A stretch of 64,000 nt of DNA. Source: an uncultured Bacteroidales bacterium (GTDB lineage: Bacteria; Bacteroidota; Bacteroidia; Bacteroidales; UBA932). Within the stretch, counting starts at the first letter, position 1. Each line of letters starts with the position of its first letter. Under the pieces are notes generated by a model. The model did not search any database. It was not told where the DNA came from and worked only from the letters and a program-made list of their open reading frames with translations. The translations under genes and the position numbers were made by a program. This document shows positions 1-8,674 of this stretch, piece by piece. The stretch covers positions 62,001-126,000 of the forward strand of contig ONJB01000007.1 in assembly GCA_900318015.1 (NCBI GenBank), given 5' to 3'.

Positions 1-1742
1 AATCCGCCGGCGTCGAAGGTCCACCAGGGCAGGCCGGAGGCCATTTGGCCGAGGCCGCCCGCGATCTGCCGCCGCAGCGTCCCGAAGTCGTTGCCCACGT
101 CGCCGGACCAGGTCACGACGCCGTAGCGCTGGGCGCCCGGGAAGGCGCTCCGGGTCAGGATGACGGAGGAGAGCCCTTCGGCGGTCAGCGCCTCGTACAT
201 CGTCCGGTTGACCATCAGCGGATACACGTTCCGGTACCATTCGCCCGGAATCTGGTCCTTGCCGATGCGCCGGCCCGCAAGGTCGTCGTTCTCCGGTTCC
301 GTCGCATCGAACCACCAGGCGTCGATGCCGTACGGCCGCGCAAGGCTGTCCACGAAGTTCCGGGCGTAGAACGCGGCGACATCCGGATTGAAGAAGTCGA
401 TCCAGTCAGTCCCCTCGATGTAGCTGCCCCGCTCTTCCAGCCGTTTTCCGAGGTTCGAATTCTTGTCTACCTTGGACCAGACGGAAATCATGAAACGCGT
501 GCCCTGGTCATGCAGGGTGTCGGTCAGCGCCTTGGGATCGGGATAGTGCTCCTTGTCGAACTCCATCGAGTTCCAGCCCGTGGGACCCCACCACTGCCAG
601 TCCTGGACGATGACGTCCAGCGGCAGGCCGCGCTCCTTGAACTCGCGGGCGTTGGCGATGATTTCCTCCGACGAGTGGTAGCGCTCGCGGCAGTGGATGT
701 AGCCGAACATCCAGTCCGGCATCTCGGGGACGGGCCCCGTCAGGGTGCGGTACGCGCCGATGGCCTCGTCGGCCTTGCCGGCGAACACCGTGTAGTCAAG
801 CGCCGCGGCGACGGGGGAACGGAAGGTGGTCGCGTCCTCGACCTTCTTCCAATAGAGGACCGGGTTGTCGGTGCGGACGCCCTCGACCGCAAGGGTATGC
901 GTGCCGGCGGTCAGGGGAACAAGCGCCGAGGTGGTCGGCGGCAGCCAGGTGTTGGATACATCCACCACGGGCTCCCCGTCGATGGCAAGGTAGTGCCGGC
1001 GCGACATCTTCTGGCCCACGTCCAGCAGGAGGGAATAGGTCCCGTCCTCGGGAATGTCGATGCTGCCGGCGAAGGACCGGGAGAAGCGGCGTTCCCGCCG
1101 GTTGCCAGCGGTGCCGGTGGCGTTCACCGTCTGGCCCTCGCCGTCCTCGCCCGCCACGGCCAGCGCGACGGACTGGTCCGCCGGATTGAAGTCCGTGAGA
1201 CCGTAGTTGTTCCAGAGCAGGCCGTAACCCTTGTTGGACAGGATGAACGGCAGGGCGATCTGCGTGTTCACCTGCGTCAGCCGCCGCGTGACGCCCCGGA
1301 CGTTCAGGAAGCCGTCCTGGAACTGGCCGGTGCCGTAGAGGAATTCATCCTCGGGGGAGGCGAGCCGCAGGGTGGCGCAGTAGGTGGGCTCTCCCTGGAC
1401 GGTCGACTGGACGAGGCTGTGACCGTCCTCCCGGAGGATCACGTTGCCATCGGCATCGAAGAAGGTCAGGGCGCCGTTCTCGTAGCGGGCACACATCTTG
1501 GCGGTACGCACTTCGACGACCCCGTCTTTCTTGGTGACGTCGAATTGGGGTGTGGCGACCTTTTCCGTGTAAACCAGTTCGGGGAGCGGTTGATAATCGG
1601 CCGGTTCCAGGCGGACCCGGATGGCATTGTCAAGCAGGGGCTGCAGGACCAGCGTTCCGTCCTCGGTCGGAATGCGGACTTCTTTCTGCGAACAACCGGC
1701 GAGCAGCAGGAGGCCCGCCAACAGGATCAGTATCTTTTTCAT
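1..1742 (-). CDS. GH31 alpha-glycosidase lipoprotein (alpha-xylosidase-like), C-terminus cut by window edge
   Basis: The start is at 1742, two bases after the stop of the GH51 gene, so the two are co-transcribed. About 580 residues are visible and the gene runs off the left edge. A lipoprotein signal (MKKILILLAGLLLLAGC) implies an outer-membrane or periplasmic lipoprotein. The N-terminal GH31 beta-sandwich is followed by a PA14-like insert at about residues 195-305 (motif GTYSLLLDVGQ...TAGTHTLAVEG). The GH31 barrel then begins near residue 345 (MFGYIHCRERYHS). The nucleophile motif WWFDATEPE lies near residue 476. A PA14 insert in GH31 is known from Bacteroides alpha-xylosidases acting on xyloglucan, so alpha-xylosidase is the best guess; alpha-glucosidase is possible. 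Family call strong, substrate inferred. Confidence 0.88.
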   Translation of the reverse strand, partial: MKKILILLAGLLLLAGCSQKEVRIPTEDGTLVLQPLLDNAIRVRLEPADYQPLPELVYTEKVATPQFDVTKKDGVVEVRTAKMCARYENGALTFFDADGNVILREDGHSLVQSTVQGEPTYCATLRLASPEDEFLYGTGQFQDGFLNVRGVTRRLTQVNTQIALPFILSNKGYGLLWNNYGLTDFNPADQSVALAVAGEDGEGQTVNATGTAGNRRERRFSRSFAGSIDIPEDGTYSLLLDVGQKMSRRHYLAIDGEPVVDVSNTWLPPTTSALVPLTAGTHTLAVEGVRTDNPVLYWKKVEDATTFRSPVAAALDYTVFAGKADEAIGAYRTLTGPVPEMPDWMFGYIHCRERYHSSEEIIANAREFKERGLPLDVIVQDWQWWGPTGWNSMEFDKEHYPDPKALTDTLHDQGTRFMISVWSKVDKNSNLGKRLEERGSYIEGTDWIDFFNPDVAAFYARNFVDSLARPYGIDAWWFDATEPENDDLAGRRIGKDQIPGEWYRNVYPLMVNRTMYEALTAEGLSSVILTRSAFPGAQRYGVVTWSGDVGNDFGTLRRQIAGGLGQMASGLPWWTFDAGG

Positions 1743-1744
1743 GG

Positions 1745-4270
1745 TCAGAAGGTTTTCGTAATGGTCAGGACGCCGGCGGAGAGAGGCTCGACGTGAAGGG
1801 TTACCGCGTTGTCGCGGAAGACGGGCGTCGCCTGCTTCCGCGCGACGGCGTGCTTGTCCGCCATGCTGTTCGCGGCGGTCAGGGAACCAGGGGCATAATA
1901 ATCGTAGTCCGTGCCGGCGATGCCTTTCCAGTCGCCGGAGACCGTCAGGTCGCAGGCGTTCTCAGTGGGGTTCACCACCTTCACGATGACATCGCGGCCG
2001 TTCTCGGACAGGGTGGTGACGACGCTTAGGTCGCCGGTATTCCCTTCGTAATCAAGCCGATACCGGGAGAAGTGGTCGTACCAGAGTTCGGTCACCTGGT
2101 AGTTCGGGGCCACGAACAGGTCCTTGTAGTCGAAGTTGATGAAGGCGTTGTTCCAATCCGGGGCGTCGGTGCGGCGGATGAACAGGGCGGCGGCGCCCAT
2201 CGCGACGACGTCGCGGGCCTCGCACGTGTTCAGGAAGCCGCCGGCGAAGAGGCCGGTGCGCCAGTCGGTGCTGTTCAGGTTCCATTCGGAGATGAACAGC
2301 TTCACGTTCGGGTTCGGGCAGGCGGCGATCATCTTCGCGTAGCGGTCGTACTGCTCGCCGAGGCGCTTCGGCCCAGTGGCGTAGCCGCCGGCCTGCTCGT
2401 AGTGGTGGAGGCTCAGGTAGTCGAAGTAGTTCGCCGACCGCTGGAGGAATTCCTCGTCCTCGCGGAAACCGCCGCAGGCGATGATCTTGATGGAAGGATC
2501 CACCTCCCGCATGGCCACGGAGAACTCCCGGACGCATTTTTCGTAGCGGTCGATGCCCATCTCCCACATCTCGTTGTCGATCTCCCAGTATTTCACGTTA
2601 TAAGGCTCCGGGTGGCCGTTGGCGGCGCGCTTGGCGCCCCATTCGTCCGTGGCGGGAGCGTTACAGTAGCGCACCCAGTTCACGGCGTCGGCCAGGATGG
2701 ATTCGTACTCCTCGGCCGGGCGCTCGAAATGGACGGACACCACGATCACGGGCTCCGTGTTCACTTCCCGGCAGAACTTGATGAACTCGTCCGTTCCGAA
2801 GCAGTTCTGGTCATAGTCCATCCACATCCAGTGCGGCCAGCGGTAGCGCTGCTCCTGCGGGCCGATGCCCCACTGCCAGTAGTACTGGGCCACGTAACCG
2901 CCGCCCGGCCAGCGCAGGCAGGTCGGGTGCAGGTCCTTCACGGCCTGTAGGATGTCCGGCCGGAAACCGCCGTTCGCCTGCCCCGTGGCCGTGGAAAGCG
3001 TCACCTGGTCCACCAGCAGCGTGCCGCCGGCCGCCAGGATGGCGAAATCGGCGTCGCCGGACAGTTCGCCCGCCGGCAGGGAGATGTCGAACTTCTTCCA
3101 CGCGGCGCCCGGGACGCCGAGCGCCTGCTCCCGCAGGATGCGCCCGTCCCGGACCAGCGCGACGGAGAGCCGGGCGTCGCCCTTGGCATAGACCGAGCCC
3201 ACGAACGTCTCGCCGGGCACCACGTTCTGCGGTCCCTGGGCGATGCCCGCGGCCTTCGCCCCGGCGGAGATCTCCTGGGCATAGTCCATATTGATGGCGT
3301 CGCCCTTCACGAGGCGGTATCTGCCTTCACCGAAAGCCGCCCATTCCGGGGCGACGTCGGGAATCCGGACATCCTCCGGCAGGCCTTCGAACAGGACCTT
3401 CTTCCCGTCGGCGGAAGTCACACGGATATTCTTATAAAGGGCTTCCGTATAATTCTCCCACAGGGTAATCGTATTCTGCGGACGGCTGTCGGGGACCTTG
3501 CAGGAAAGCACCTGCTTTCCGTCCCACCACACGCGCACGCGTTGTCCGCGGCAGCTGATTTTCAGATGATGCCAGGCCTCCTGGTCCAGCTGGACGGGCT
3601 GCGCCGCCTTCGCGGCCAGCGGCTCCAGCGTGACGACCTTCCGGGTCCGGGGGCCGAAAGCCACTTCCTTCTCCTGCCGGACAGAAAGGGCGAACTGGGC
3701 GCCGTCCACGGCCTTCTGCGCCTTGGCGAGCGCCTTCGCCTGGTTGTCGGCCTCGATCTGGGCCTGGGTCTGCGCCAGGGCGAACCGCTGTCCTTCGTAG
3801 GCCGGGTCATAGAGGCGCAGGTAGTAGGAATCCGATCCGTCCGCCAGGTCCTTGAAGGCGAAGCGCAGGTCCAGCAGGCCGCCGCTCCAGCGCCGGCCGG
3901 GGAGGAGGTACGCCCGCCATTTCACGTCCATCTCCAGGTCGTAGCTGTCCGTGTCCAGGGCGGCCAGGCGGATGGGCTGCTCATAGCGTGTGGGGGAGTG
4001 CAGCACCGCGTCGTCGTCGGCGAACCACCCGTCGAAATACCCGTCCCGCGGCGGGATACCGGGATAGTGCTCCGGTTCGAAGGACCGGCCGTACATCAGC
4101 TCCTGCCAGACTCCGTTGTTCGCGGAAAAGTAGATGTGTTCGAACAGCTGCCCGTACAGCATCGGGTCGATGGTTCCCGCCGGCTTCCCGGACTTCACCT
4201 GGATGCTCGCCTGCCCGAAGGCCATCATGCTCACGGTGACCGTAACGACGAATGAGAGAAAGCGTTTCAT
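1745..4270 (-). CDS. GH51 alpha-L-arabinofuranosidase with inserted LamG/DUF1080-like domain
   Basis: 841 residues with a type I signal peptide (MKRFLSFVVTVTVSMMAFGQA), so exported. The GH51 start motif GTIDPMLYGQLFEHIYFS follows directly. Residues about 105-300 hold an inserted beta-sandwich (LamG/DUF1080-like, WHHLKISCRGQRVRVWWDG) and a second carbohydrate-binding-like sandwich follows before the barrel resumes at CLRWPGGGYV. The acid/base glutamate is in KYWEIDNEMWEMG and the nucleophile is in LFISEWNLN, so the enzyme should be active on arabinose side chains of arabinoxylan or arabinan. An Ala/Gln-rich stretch (about residues 172-205) interrupts the LamG-like domain. First gene of a two-gene operon with the GH31 gene; a -7 box lies at 4289-4296. 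Confidence 0.9.
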   Translation of the reverse strand: MKRFLSFVVTVTVSMMAFGQASIQVKSGKPAGTIDPMLYGQLFEHIYFSANNGVWQELMYGRSFEPEHYPGIPPRDGYFDGWFADDDAVLHSPTRYEQPIRLAALDTDSYDLEMDVKWRAYLLPGRRWSGGLLDLRFAFKDLADGSDSYYLRLYDPAYEGQRFALAQTQAQIEADNQAKALAKAQKAVDGAQFALSVRQEKEVAFGPRTRKVVTLEPLAAKAAQPVQLDQEAWHHLKISCRGQRVRVWWDGKQVLSCKVPDSRPQNTITLWENYTEALYKNIRVTSADGKKVLFEGLPEDVRIPDVAPEWAAFGEGRYRLVKGDAINMDYAQEISAGAKAAGIAQGPQNVVPGETFVGSVYAKGDARLSVALVRDGRILREQALGVPGAAWKKFDISLPAGELSGDADFAILAAGGTLLVDQVTLSTATGQANGGFRPDILQAVKDLHPTCLRWPGGGYVAQYYWQWGIGPQEQRYRWPHWMWMDYDQNCFGTDEFIKFCREVNTEPVIVVSVHFERPAEEYESILADAVNWVRYCNAPATDEWGAKRAANGHPEPYNVKYWEIDNEMWEMGIDRYEKCVREFSVAMREVDPSIKIIACGGFREDEEFLQRSANYFDYLSLHHYEQAGGYATGPKRLGEQYDRYAKMIAACPNPNVKLFISEWNLNSTDWRTGLFAGGFLNTCEARDVVAMGAAALFIRRTDAPDWNNAFINFDYKDLFVAPNYQVTELWYDHFSRYRLDYEGNTGDLSVVTTLSENGRDVIVKVVNPTENACDLTVSGDWKGIAGTDYDYYAPGSLTAANSMADKHAVARKQATPVFRDNAVTLHVEPLSAGVLTITKTF

Positions 4271-4288
4271 GCGTTTTAGTACTTTTCA

Positions 4289-4296
4289 CAAATATA
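4289..4296 (-). promoter_or_regulatory. -7 box for GH51-GH31 operon
   Basis: On the minus strand this reads TATATTTG, an exact match to the Bacteroidetes -7 consensus TAnnTTTG, 18 bases before the GH51 start. No clear -33 element was seen. Confidence 0.6.
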
Positions 4297-4340
4297 GTGA
4301 TTTCTTGGCATTCCGGACCTTTTTTCGTACCTTGCAACGT

Positions 4341-5570
4341 ATGAGCAAGTTTTCTTCCCTTCTGAAGAAGTGGTCCGACAGCTCGCTGGTGCTGCGGATC
4401 CTCGTCGGTCTCGCGATCGGTGCCGTGCTGGGGTTCCTGTGCCCGCAGTGGACGGGAATCGGTATCCTGGGGCAGGTTTTCGTCAGCGCGTTGAAGGCCA
4501 TCGCGCCGGTGCTGGTGGCCCTCCTTGTGGCCTCGTCCATCGCCAAGGCGAAGGGCGGCCTGGGTCCCCGCTTCCGCACGGTCATCATCCTGTACCTGGT
4601 GTCCACGCTCTGCGCCGCGATCTTCGCGGTGGTGGCCAGTTTCCTGTTCCCGGTGACGATTGCGCTGCAGGGGACCGAGGCCGGCGGCAGCGCGCCCGGC
4701 GGCCTGTCGGACGTGTTCCTGACGCTCCTCACGAACATGGTGATGAATCCCGTCCAGGCGCTGGCGCAGGCCAATTACATCGGCATCCTGTTCTGGGCCA
4801 TCATCCTGGGCTTCGCCCTGAAGCTGCTGGCTTCGGAGCGGACCATCGGGGTCTTCAGCGACCTGGCGGACGTGGTCTCGCAGATTGTCCGCTGGGTCAT
4901 CCAGTTCGCGCCCTTCGGCATCCTGGGCCTCGTGTTCTCCTCGGTTTCCGAGAGCGGCCTGGAAATCTTCACGGACTACGGGAAACTCCTGCTCCTGCTG
5001 GTCGGCTGCATGTGCTGCACCGCTTTTGTCGTGAATCCCTTCATCGCCTGGCTGCATATCCGGAAGAACCCGTACCCGCTATACTGGAAGTGTCTGAAGG
5101 AGAGCGGCCTGAACGCGTTCTTCACGCGTTCCTCCGCCGCGAACATCCCCATCAACATGGACCTCTGCAAGCGGCTCGGCCTGGATGAGGAGTTCTACAG
5201 CGTGAGCATTCCGCTGGGATCGACGGTCAATATGAACGGCGCGGCCGTGACCATCACGGTCCTTTCCCTCGCCGTGGCGCATACGGTGGGCGTGGAGGTA
5301 AGCTTTGCCTCGGCGCTCTTCCTGTCGCTGATCGCCACCCTCGGCGCCTGCGGCGCCTCCGGGGTGGCCGGCGGTTCCCTCCTCCTCGTCCCGATGGCCT
5401 GCTCCTTCTTCGGGATCGGCAACGACATCGCCATGCAGGCGGTCGCCGTCGGCTTCATCATCGGCGTCGTCCAGGACTCCGTCGAGACCGCCCTCAACTC
5501 CTCCTCCGACGCCTTCTTCACCGCCGTCGCCGAATATCACGACCGGCGGAAAAACGAAAACCGGCGGTAA
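4341..5570 (+). CDS. sstT: Sodium:serine/threonine symporter SstT
   Basis: 409 residues from the ATG at 4341, close to the E. coli SstT length. The reading frame stays open upstream, but the extension lies over the divergent promoter region and the GH51 gene, and family alignment favours this start (MSKFSSLLKKW...LRILVGLAIGAVLGF). It is an inner-membrane dicarboxylate/amino-acid:cation symporter with eight or more hydrophobic segments. Diagnostic motifs are SSAANIPINMDLCKRLG, GSTVNMNGAAVTITVLSL and GIVQD-like GVVQDSVETALNSSSDAFFTA. It imports serine and threonine with Na+. Monocistronic; divergent from the GH51 operon. TACCTTGC at 4328-4335 is a possible degenerate -7 box only five bases before the start. 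Confidence 0.93.
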   Translation: MSKFSSLLKKWSDSSLVLRILVGLAIGAVLGFLCPQWTGIGILGQVFVSALKAIAPVLVALLVASSIAKAKGGLGPRFRTVIILYLVSTLCAAIFAVVASFLFPVTIALQGTEAGGSAPGGLSDVFLTLLTNMVMNPVQALAQANYIGILFWAIILGFALKLLASERTIGVFSDLADVVSQIVRWVIQFAPFGILGLVFSSVSESGLEIFTDYGKLLLLLVGCMCCTAFVVNPFIAWLHIRKNPYPLYWKCLKESGLNAFFTRSSAANIPINMDLCKRLGLDEEFYSVSIPLGSTVNMNGAAVTITVLSLAVAHTVGVEVSFASALFLSLIATLGACGASGVAGGSLLLVPMACSFFGIGNDIAMQAVAVGFIIGVVQDSVETALNSSSDAFFTAVAEYHDRRKNENRR

Positions 5571-5583
5571 GCTACCGCCGGTT
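5559..5583 (-). terminator. Rho-independent terminator of the lemA-DUF2207 operon, inside the 3' end of sstT
   Basis: A perfect 11-bp stem (AACCGGCGGTA / TACCGCCGGTT) with a 3-base loop. On the minus strand it is followed by a T-rich run (TTTTCGTTTTT). It overlaps the last codons and the stop of the convergent sstT gene. Confidence 0.75.
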
Positions 5584-5602
5584 CTGGGATAAAGGCTGCC
5601 GT

Positions 5603-7267
5603 CTATCGGCCGCCGCCACCGAAGCCGCCGCCGGAGAAGCCGCCGCCTCCGCCGAAGGAGGTGTGGCCGCCGGTGCCCTTGATGCTTCCGGCCTGGTACT
5701 TGCTCGTGGCGCGGTTCATCGCGGAGGTGGTCGTCATGTTGTTCATGTGGATGGTCCGCTGCATCACGCTCGGGTCCACGCCCACGGACTGGGACAGCTC
5801 CTGGAACTCCTTCGGATACAGCTTCTGGAACTGCTCGGCCACCTTGTCGGCGATGCCGTACAGCTGGGCGAACACAAGGTAGTCCTTCCACAGGCCCACT
5901 TCCACGGCGCCGCGCTCCTTGGACAGGGTGAAGTCCTTCAGGAAGTTCATGAATTCAACCACGCGGCAGGCCTGTTCCTGGCCGTCCTTGTTGGTGGTGG
6001 AGGTGTGCTGCAGGTAGTTCTTTTCGTGGAGATAGCTCCGGCCGCGGGCCTTCGCCCGGTCGGGCCAGGCGAGGAACTGCTTGTAGTGCCTCTCGGACCA
6101 TTTCTCGAACTCGCCGGACTCCAGCAGGAGGTTCCCGCCGCTGGCCTCGACGGCCATGTTGTACAGGGCGCCTTCCACGTCGTCGTCGAACGCGAGCCCC
6201 GGGGTGAACGCCAGGTTCACGCGCTTGGGCTTGTCCGGGTCCTGCATGACTTTCACCTTTCCGTCCAGGATCCAGCGCAGGAAGAGCGCGCCGATCAGGT
6301 TCTTGGAAGAGGCAGGGCCGGCGAACCGCCAGCCGTTGTCCAGCACGTAGCTGGAGGCGAACAGGTTGCCGCCCATGGGGGCTTCACGGAACCACTCGGT
6401 GATCTTGGTCTTGCCGTACATGGACTTCTTGTACTTGTAGCCCAGGGCCTGAAGGACCGCGGCGCGGATGGCGGCGAGCAGGGTGCCGCCGAACAGGATG
6501 GCCATCAGCCACTTGAAGAAGGTTTCTTCTTTGTCATTCTCTCCGTAGGAGCTGCCGTCCAGGGCTTTCTCCTTGAGCTCTTCGAAGGTCATGTCGCGCT
6601 CGATTCCGGGCTGGAAGAGCCCTTTCTCGAAGCGGACCAGTTCGATCACTTTTGAGTCGTAGGAGAACGGTTCGGAAGACTCGTAAACGATGGAGCCATC
6701 GTCCATCACGTTGATGTCGCCGTAGGAGCCGAAGCCCCAGACGCGGGTGTTGTCATAGGTCCACTGGGGGCCTCCGGTCCCATTGACCAAGGTCACCTTC
6801 ACATGTTGGGCAGGGGCGTCGAATCCCGGATTCACGAACATGAAATTGAAGCCGTCGGCGTCCGTGAAGGATTGCACAAGGCCGGTAATCGTATATTCGA
6901 TCGTCCATACGTGGTCCCCGTAGGAGGTCTTTCCCCAGCACAGTTCCACCCCATTGCGCTTTTCGATGATGCCGCAGCGTCCCGCCTTTTCGGACAGGGA
7001 GCGGTCCGTGTCCCAGCGGCGGCCTTCGTTGTGGTAGGCCAGCCCTTTTTCGCTGACGGTCAGGTCATCCACCGTCATCTCGCCCAGGTTGGTGATGGGG
7101 ATGTACATTTCCGTGCCATCCACGACCGTGGCGTCATAGACCTGGGTGATCCGGGCGGAACCGTCCGCCTGCAGGACCGCCCGGATGTCAATGTCGCGGA
7201 GGGACTGCGCATAAACGCCAAAAGTGCCGGCGAGGACCGCCAGCACGGTGAGGAGCTGTCGCTTCAT
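5603..7267 (-). CDS. DUF2207 membrane protein
   Basis: 554 residues: signal peptide (MKRQLLTVLAVLAGTFGVYAQ), an extracytoplasmic DUF2207 beta domain (DIDIRAVLQADGSARITQVYDATV), a transmembrane segment near residue 255 (WLMAILFGGTLLAAIRAAVLQAL), a cytoplasmic-type region and a Gly/Ser-rich tail ending in repeated GGG. This architecture is the usual partner of LemA; the pair is widespread in bacteria with no settled function. The gene starts three bases after the lemA stop, so it is the second gene of a two-gene operon. Confidence 0.88.
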   Translation of the reverse strand: MKRQLLTVLAVLAGTFGVYAQSLRDIDIRAVLQADGSARITQVYDATVVDGTEMYIPITNLGEMTVDDLTVSEKGLAYHNEGRRWDTDRSLSEKAGRCGIIEKRNGVELCWGKTSYGDHVWTIEYTITGLVQSFTDADGFNFMFVNPGFDAPAQHVKVTLVNGTGGPQWTYDNTRVWGFGSYGDINVMDDGSIVYESSEPFSYDSKVIELVRFEKGLFQPGIERDMTFEELKEKALDGSSYGENDKEETFFKWLMAILFGGTLLAAIRAAVLQALGYKYKKSMYGKTKITEWFREAPMGGNLFASSYVLDNGWRFAGPASSKNLIGALFLRWILDGKVKVMQDPDKPKRVNLAFTPGLAFDDDVEGALYNMAVEASGGNLLLESGEFEKWSERHYKQFLAWPDRAKARGRSYLHEKNYLQHTSTTNKDGQEQACRVVEFMNFLKDFTLSKERGAVEVGLWKDYLVFAQLYGIADKVAEQFQKLYPKEFQELSQSVGVDPSVMQRTIHMNNMTTTSAMNRATSKYQAGSIKGTGGHTSFGGGGGFSGGGFGGGGR

Positions 7268-7270
7268 CGC

Positions 7271-7825
7271 TTAGATGATGTCCGGATAGTCCTTCTTGGC
7301 GGGTTCGTCGGCGAGGTAGTCGCGCTTGGCGAAGCCGAGGATGCCGGCCACCACGGAGCCCGGGAACATGCGGACCTGGTTGTTGTACTTCGTGACGGTG
7401 TCGTTGAAGGTCATGCGGGACAGGCGGACGTTCTCTTCGTACTGCTTGATGTCGTTCATGACCTGCTGGTAGTTCTGGTTCGCCTTGAGGTCGGGATACT
7501 GCTCGGCGATGGCGATGAGTTTCGCGCTCATGGCCTGGAGGGCGGCCTCGTTGGCGTTGATGTCGTCCACAGACGGGTTCGCCGCGGCTGTGATCTTCCG
7601 CTGGGCGATCACCTTCTCGAGGGTCTCGCTCTCATAGGTGGCATACTCGCGGGTCAGCTTGACGAGGGCCTTGAGGGCGTCGTACCGGCTCACCTGCTGG
7701 ACGTTGATCTGCTTCAGGGCGTTGTTGCAGAGTTCGTCGCTCTGGACGAGCTGGTTCTGCACCTTGATGCCCCAGAGGACAAGGACGGCCGCAACGGCCA
7801 GGACAATAATGAGTGTAGCAGACAT
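7271..7825 (-). CDS. lemA: LemA family protein
   Basis: 184 residues with one N-terminal transmembrane helix (MSATLIIVLAVAAVLVLWGI) followed by the LemA helical domain (VQSDELCNNALKQINVQQVSRYDALKALVKLTREYATYE). The C-terminal motif RMTFNDTVTKYNNQVRMFPG is typical of the family. The function is not established; the domain faces the cytoplasm or periplasm depending on topology. First gene of the operon with the DUF2207 gene, from a TAAATTTG -7 box 32 bases upstream. Confidence 0.93.
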   Translation of the reverse strand: MSATLIIVLAVAAVLVLWGIKVQNQLVQSDELCNNALKQINVQQVSRYDALKALVKLTREYATYESETLEKVIAQRKITAAANPSVDDINANEAALQAMSAKLIAIAEQYPDLKANQNYQQVMNDIKQYEENVRLSRMTFNDTVTKYNNQVRMFPGSVVAGILGFAKRDYLADEPAKKDYPDII

Positions 7826-7857
7826 GGTATTAAGGGTTTAATGGTTTGTCTATCGAA

Positions 7858-7865
7858 CAAATTTA
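7858..7865 (-). promoter_or_regulatory. -7 box for lemA operon
   Basis: Reads TAAATTTG on the minus strand. It is 12 bases from the oppositely oriented -7 box at 7878-7885, so the two divergent promoters overlap. Confidence 0.55.
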
Positions 7866-7877
7866 CAAAAAAATATG

Positions 7878-7885
7878 TAGTTTTG
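7878..7885 (+). promoter_or_regulatory. -7 box almost touching the start of the DUF4465 gene
   Basis: TAGTTTTG, only four bases before the ATG at 7890, which predicts a transcript with no leader. Confidence 0.55.
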
Positions 7886-7889
7886 CAGC

Positions 7890-8663
7890 ATGAAGCAAAA
7901 AATGATACGGTGCGCCCTCCTGGGCGCCGTGGCCCTGCTGGCAGCATCCTGCCTGGGCAAGGGCGATTACAAGAACGAGTACAACACGCACATCATCGTC
8001 CGCTTCGAGCCGGACGCTGATTATCAGTGGGAGGATTTTGTCGATGCTTTCTTCGACGGCGGCAAGGACACCGTCGCCTTCGCCAAGAGCATTTCCATCG
8101 GGCCGGTGTACCATTTCGCCAACCTGGACGACGCCGAGAATTTCCTGGGCGGCTTCGCCCTTGCGCGGGGCAAGGATGCCGATGCCTCGGCAGACCGGAA
8201 GCCTTCCCGGTTCGCCGTTTACGACGAGAACGGGGGCAACCTGAAGTCCAAGGCCTATGCGGTCTTCCATGACACGACCGCGACGCTGATGCCGGAGCAC
8301 TCCGTCCAGATCCAGATTCCCAATGTCGATTCCTCCTGCAGCGCCGAAGGAATGTTCGTCCACAACGTGCAGGCCGCCGTGCAGGCCGCCGTGCATGGCA
8401 CGGGCCTGGCGGGCGGTCCCTTCCAGGCCGGAGACTTCCTCCTCCTGACCGTTACCGGCTCGCTGAAAGGCAAGGTGACCAAGTCGAAGGAAGTGAAGTT
8501 GATCGACGGCACCAGCTATCTGAAGGAATGGACGCAGGTGGACCTGACTTCCCTGGGCCAGATCGACGCGGTCGACCTGCATCTCTCCTCCAGCCGCGCG
8601 GATTTCCCGCTGTACTGCTGCCTGGACGACATGGGCTACCATTACATCGAAATCTATCAGTAA
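7890..8663 (+). CDS. DUF4465 lipoprotein
   Basis: 257 residues with a clear lipobox (LLAASC, residues 17-22), so an envelope lipoprotein. The body resembles DUF4465: FADLDDAENFLGGFALARG-like core, YAVFHDTTATLMP, GMFVHNVQAAVQAA, and a C-terminal DLTSLGQIDAVDLHLSSS that matches the family's 'calculated with respect to' jelly-roll strand pattern. DUF4465 proteins are Bacteroidetes surface or secreted proteins of unknown role, often found with TonB/BtuB genes; no such gene is next to it here. An internal duplication (QAAVQAAVHGTG) is visible. First gene of a run with the DUF975 and GH20 genes. Confidence 0.7.
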   Translation: MKQKMIRCALLGAVALLAASCLGKGDYKNEYNTHIIVRFEPDADYQWEDFVDAFFDGGKDTVAFAKSISIGPVYHFANLDDAENFLGGFALARGKDADASADRKPSRFAVYDENGGNLKSKAYAVFHDTTATLMPEHSVQIQIPNVDSSCSAEGMFVHNVQAAVQAAVHGTGLAGGPFQAGDFLLLTVTGSLKGKVTKSKEVKLIDGTSYLKEWTQVDLTSLGQIDAVDLHLSSSRADFPLYCCLDDMGYHYIEIYQ

Positions 8664-8674
8664 ACCCTCCCCCT

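Noticed and set aside
4134-4340. N-terminal extension of sstT
   Set aside because: It would cover the divergent promoter and part of GH51; the family alignment starts at 4341.
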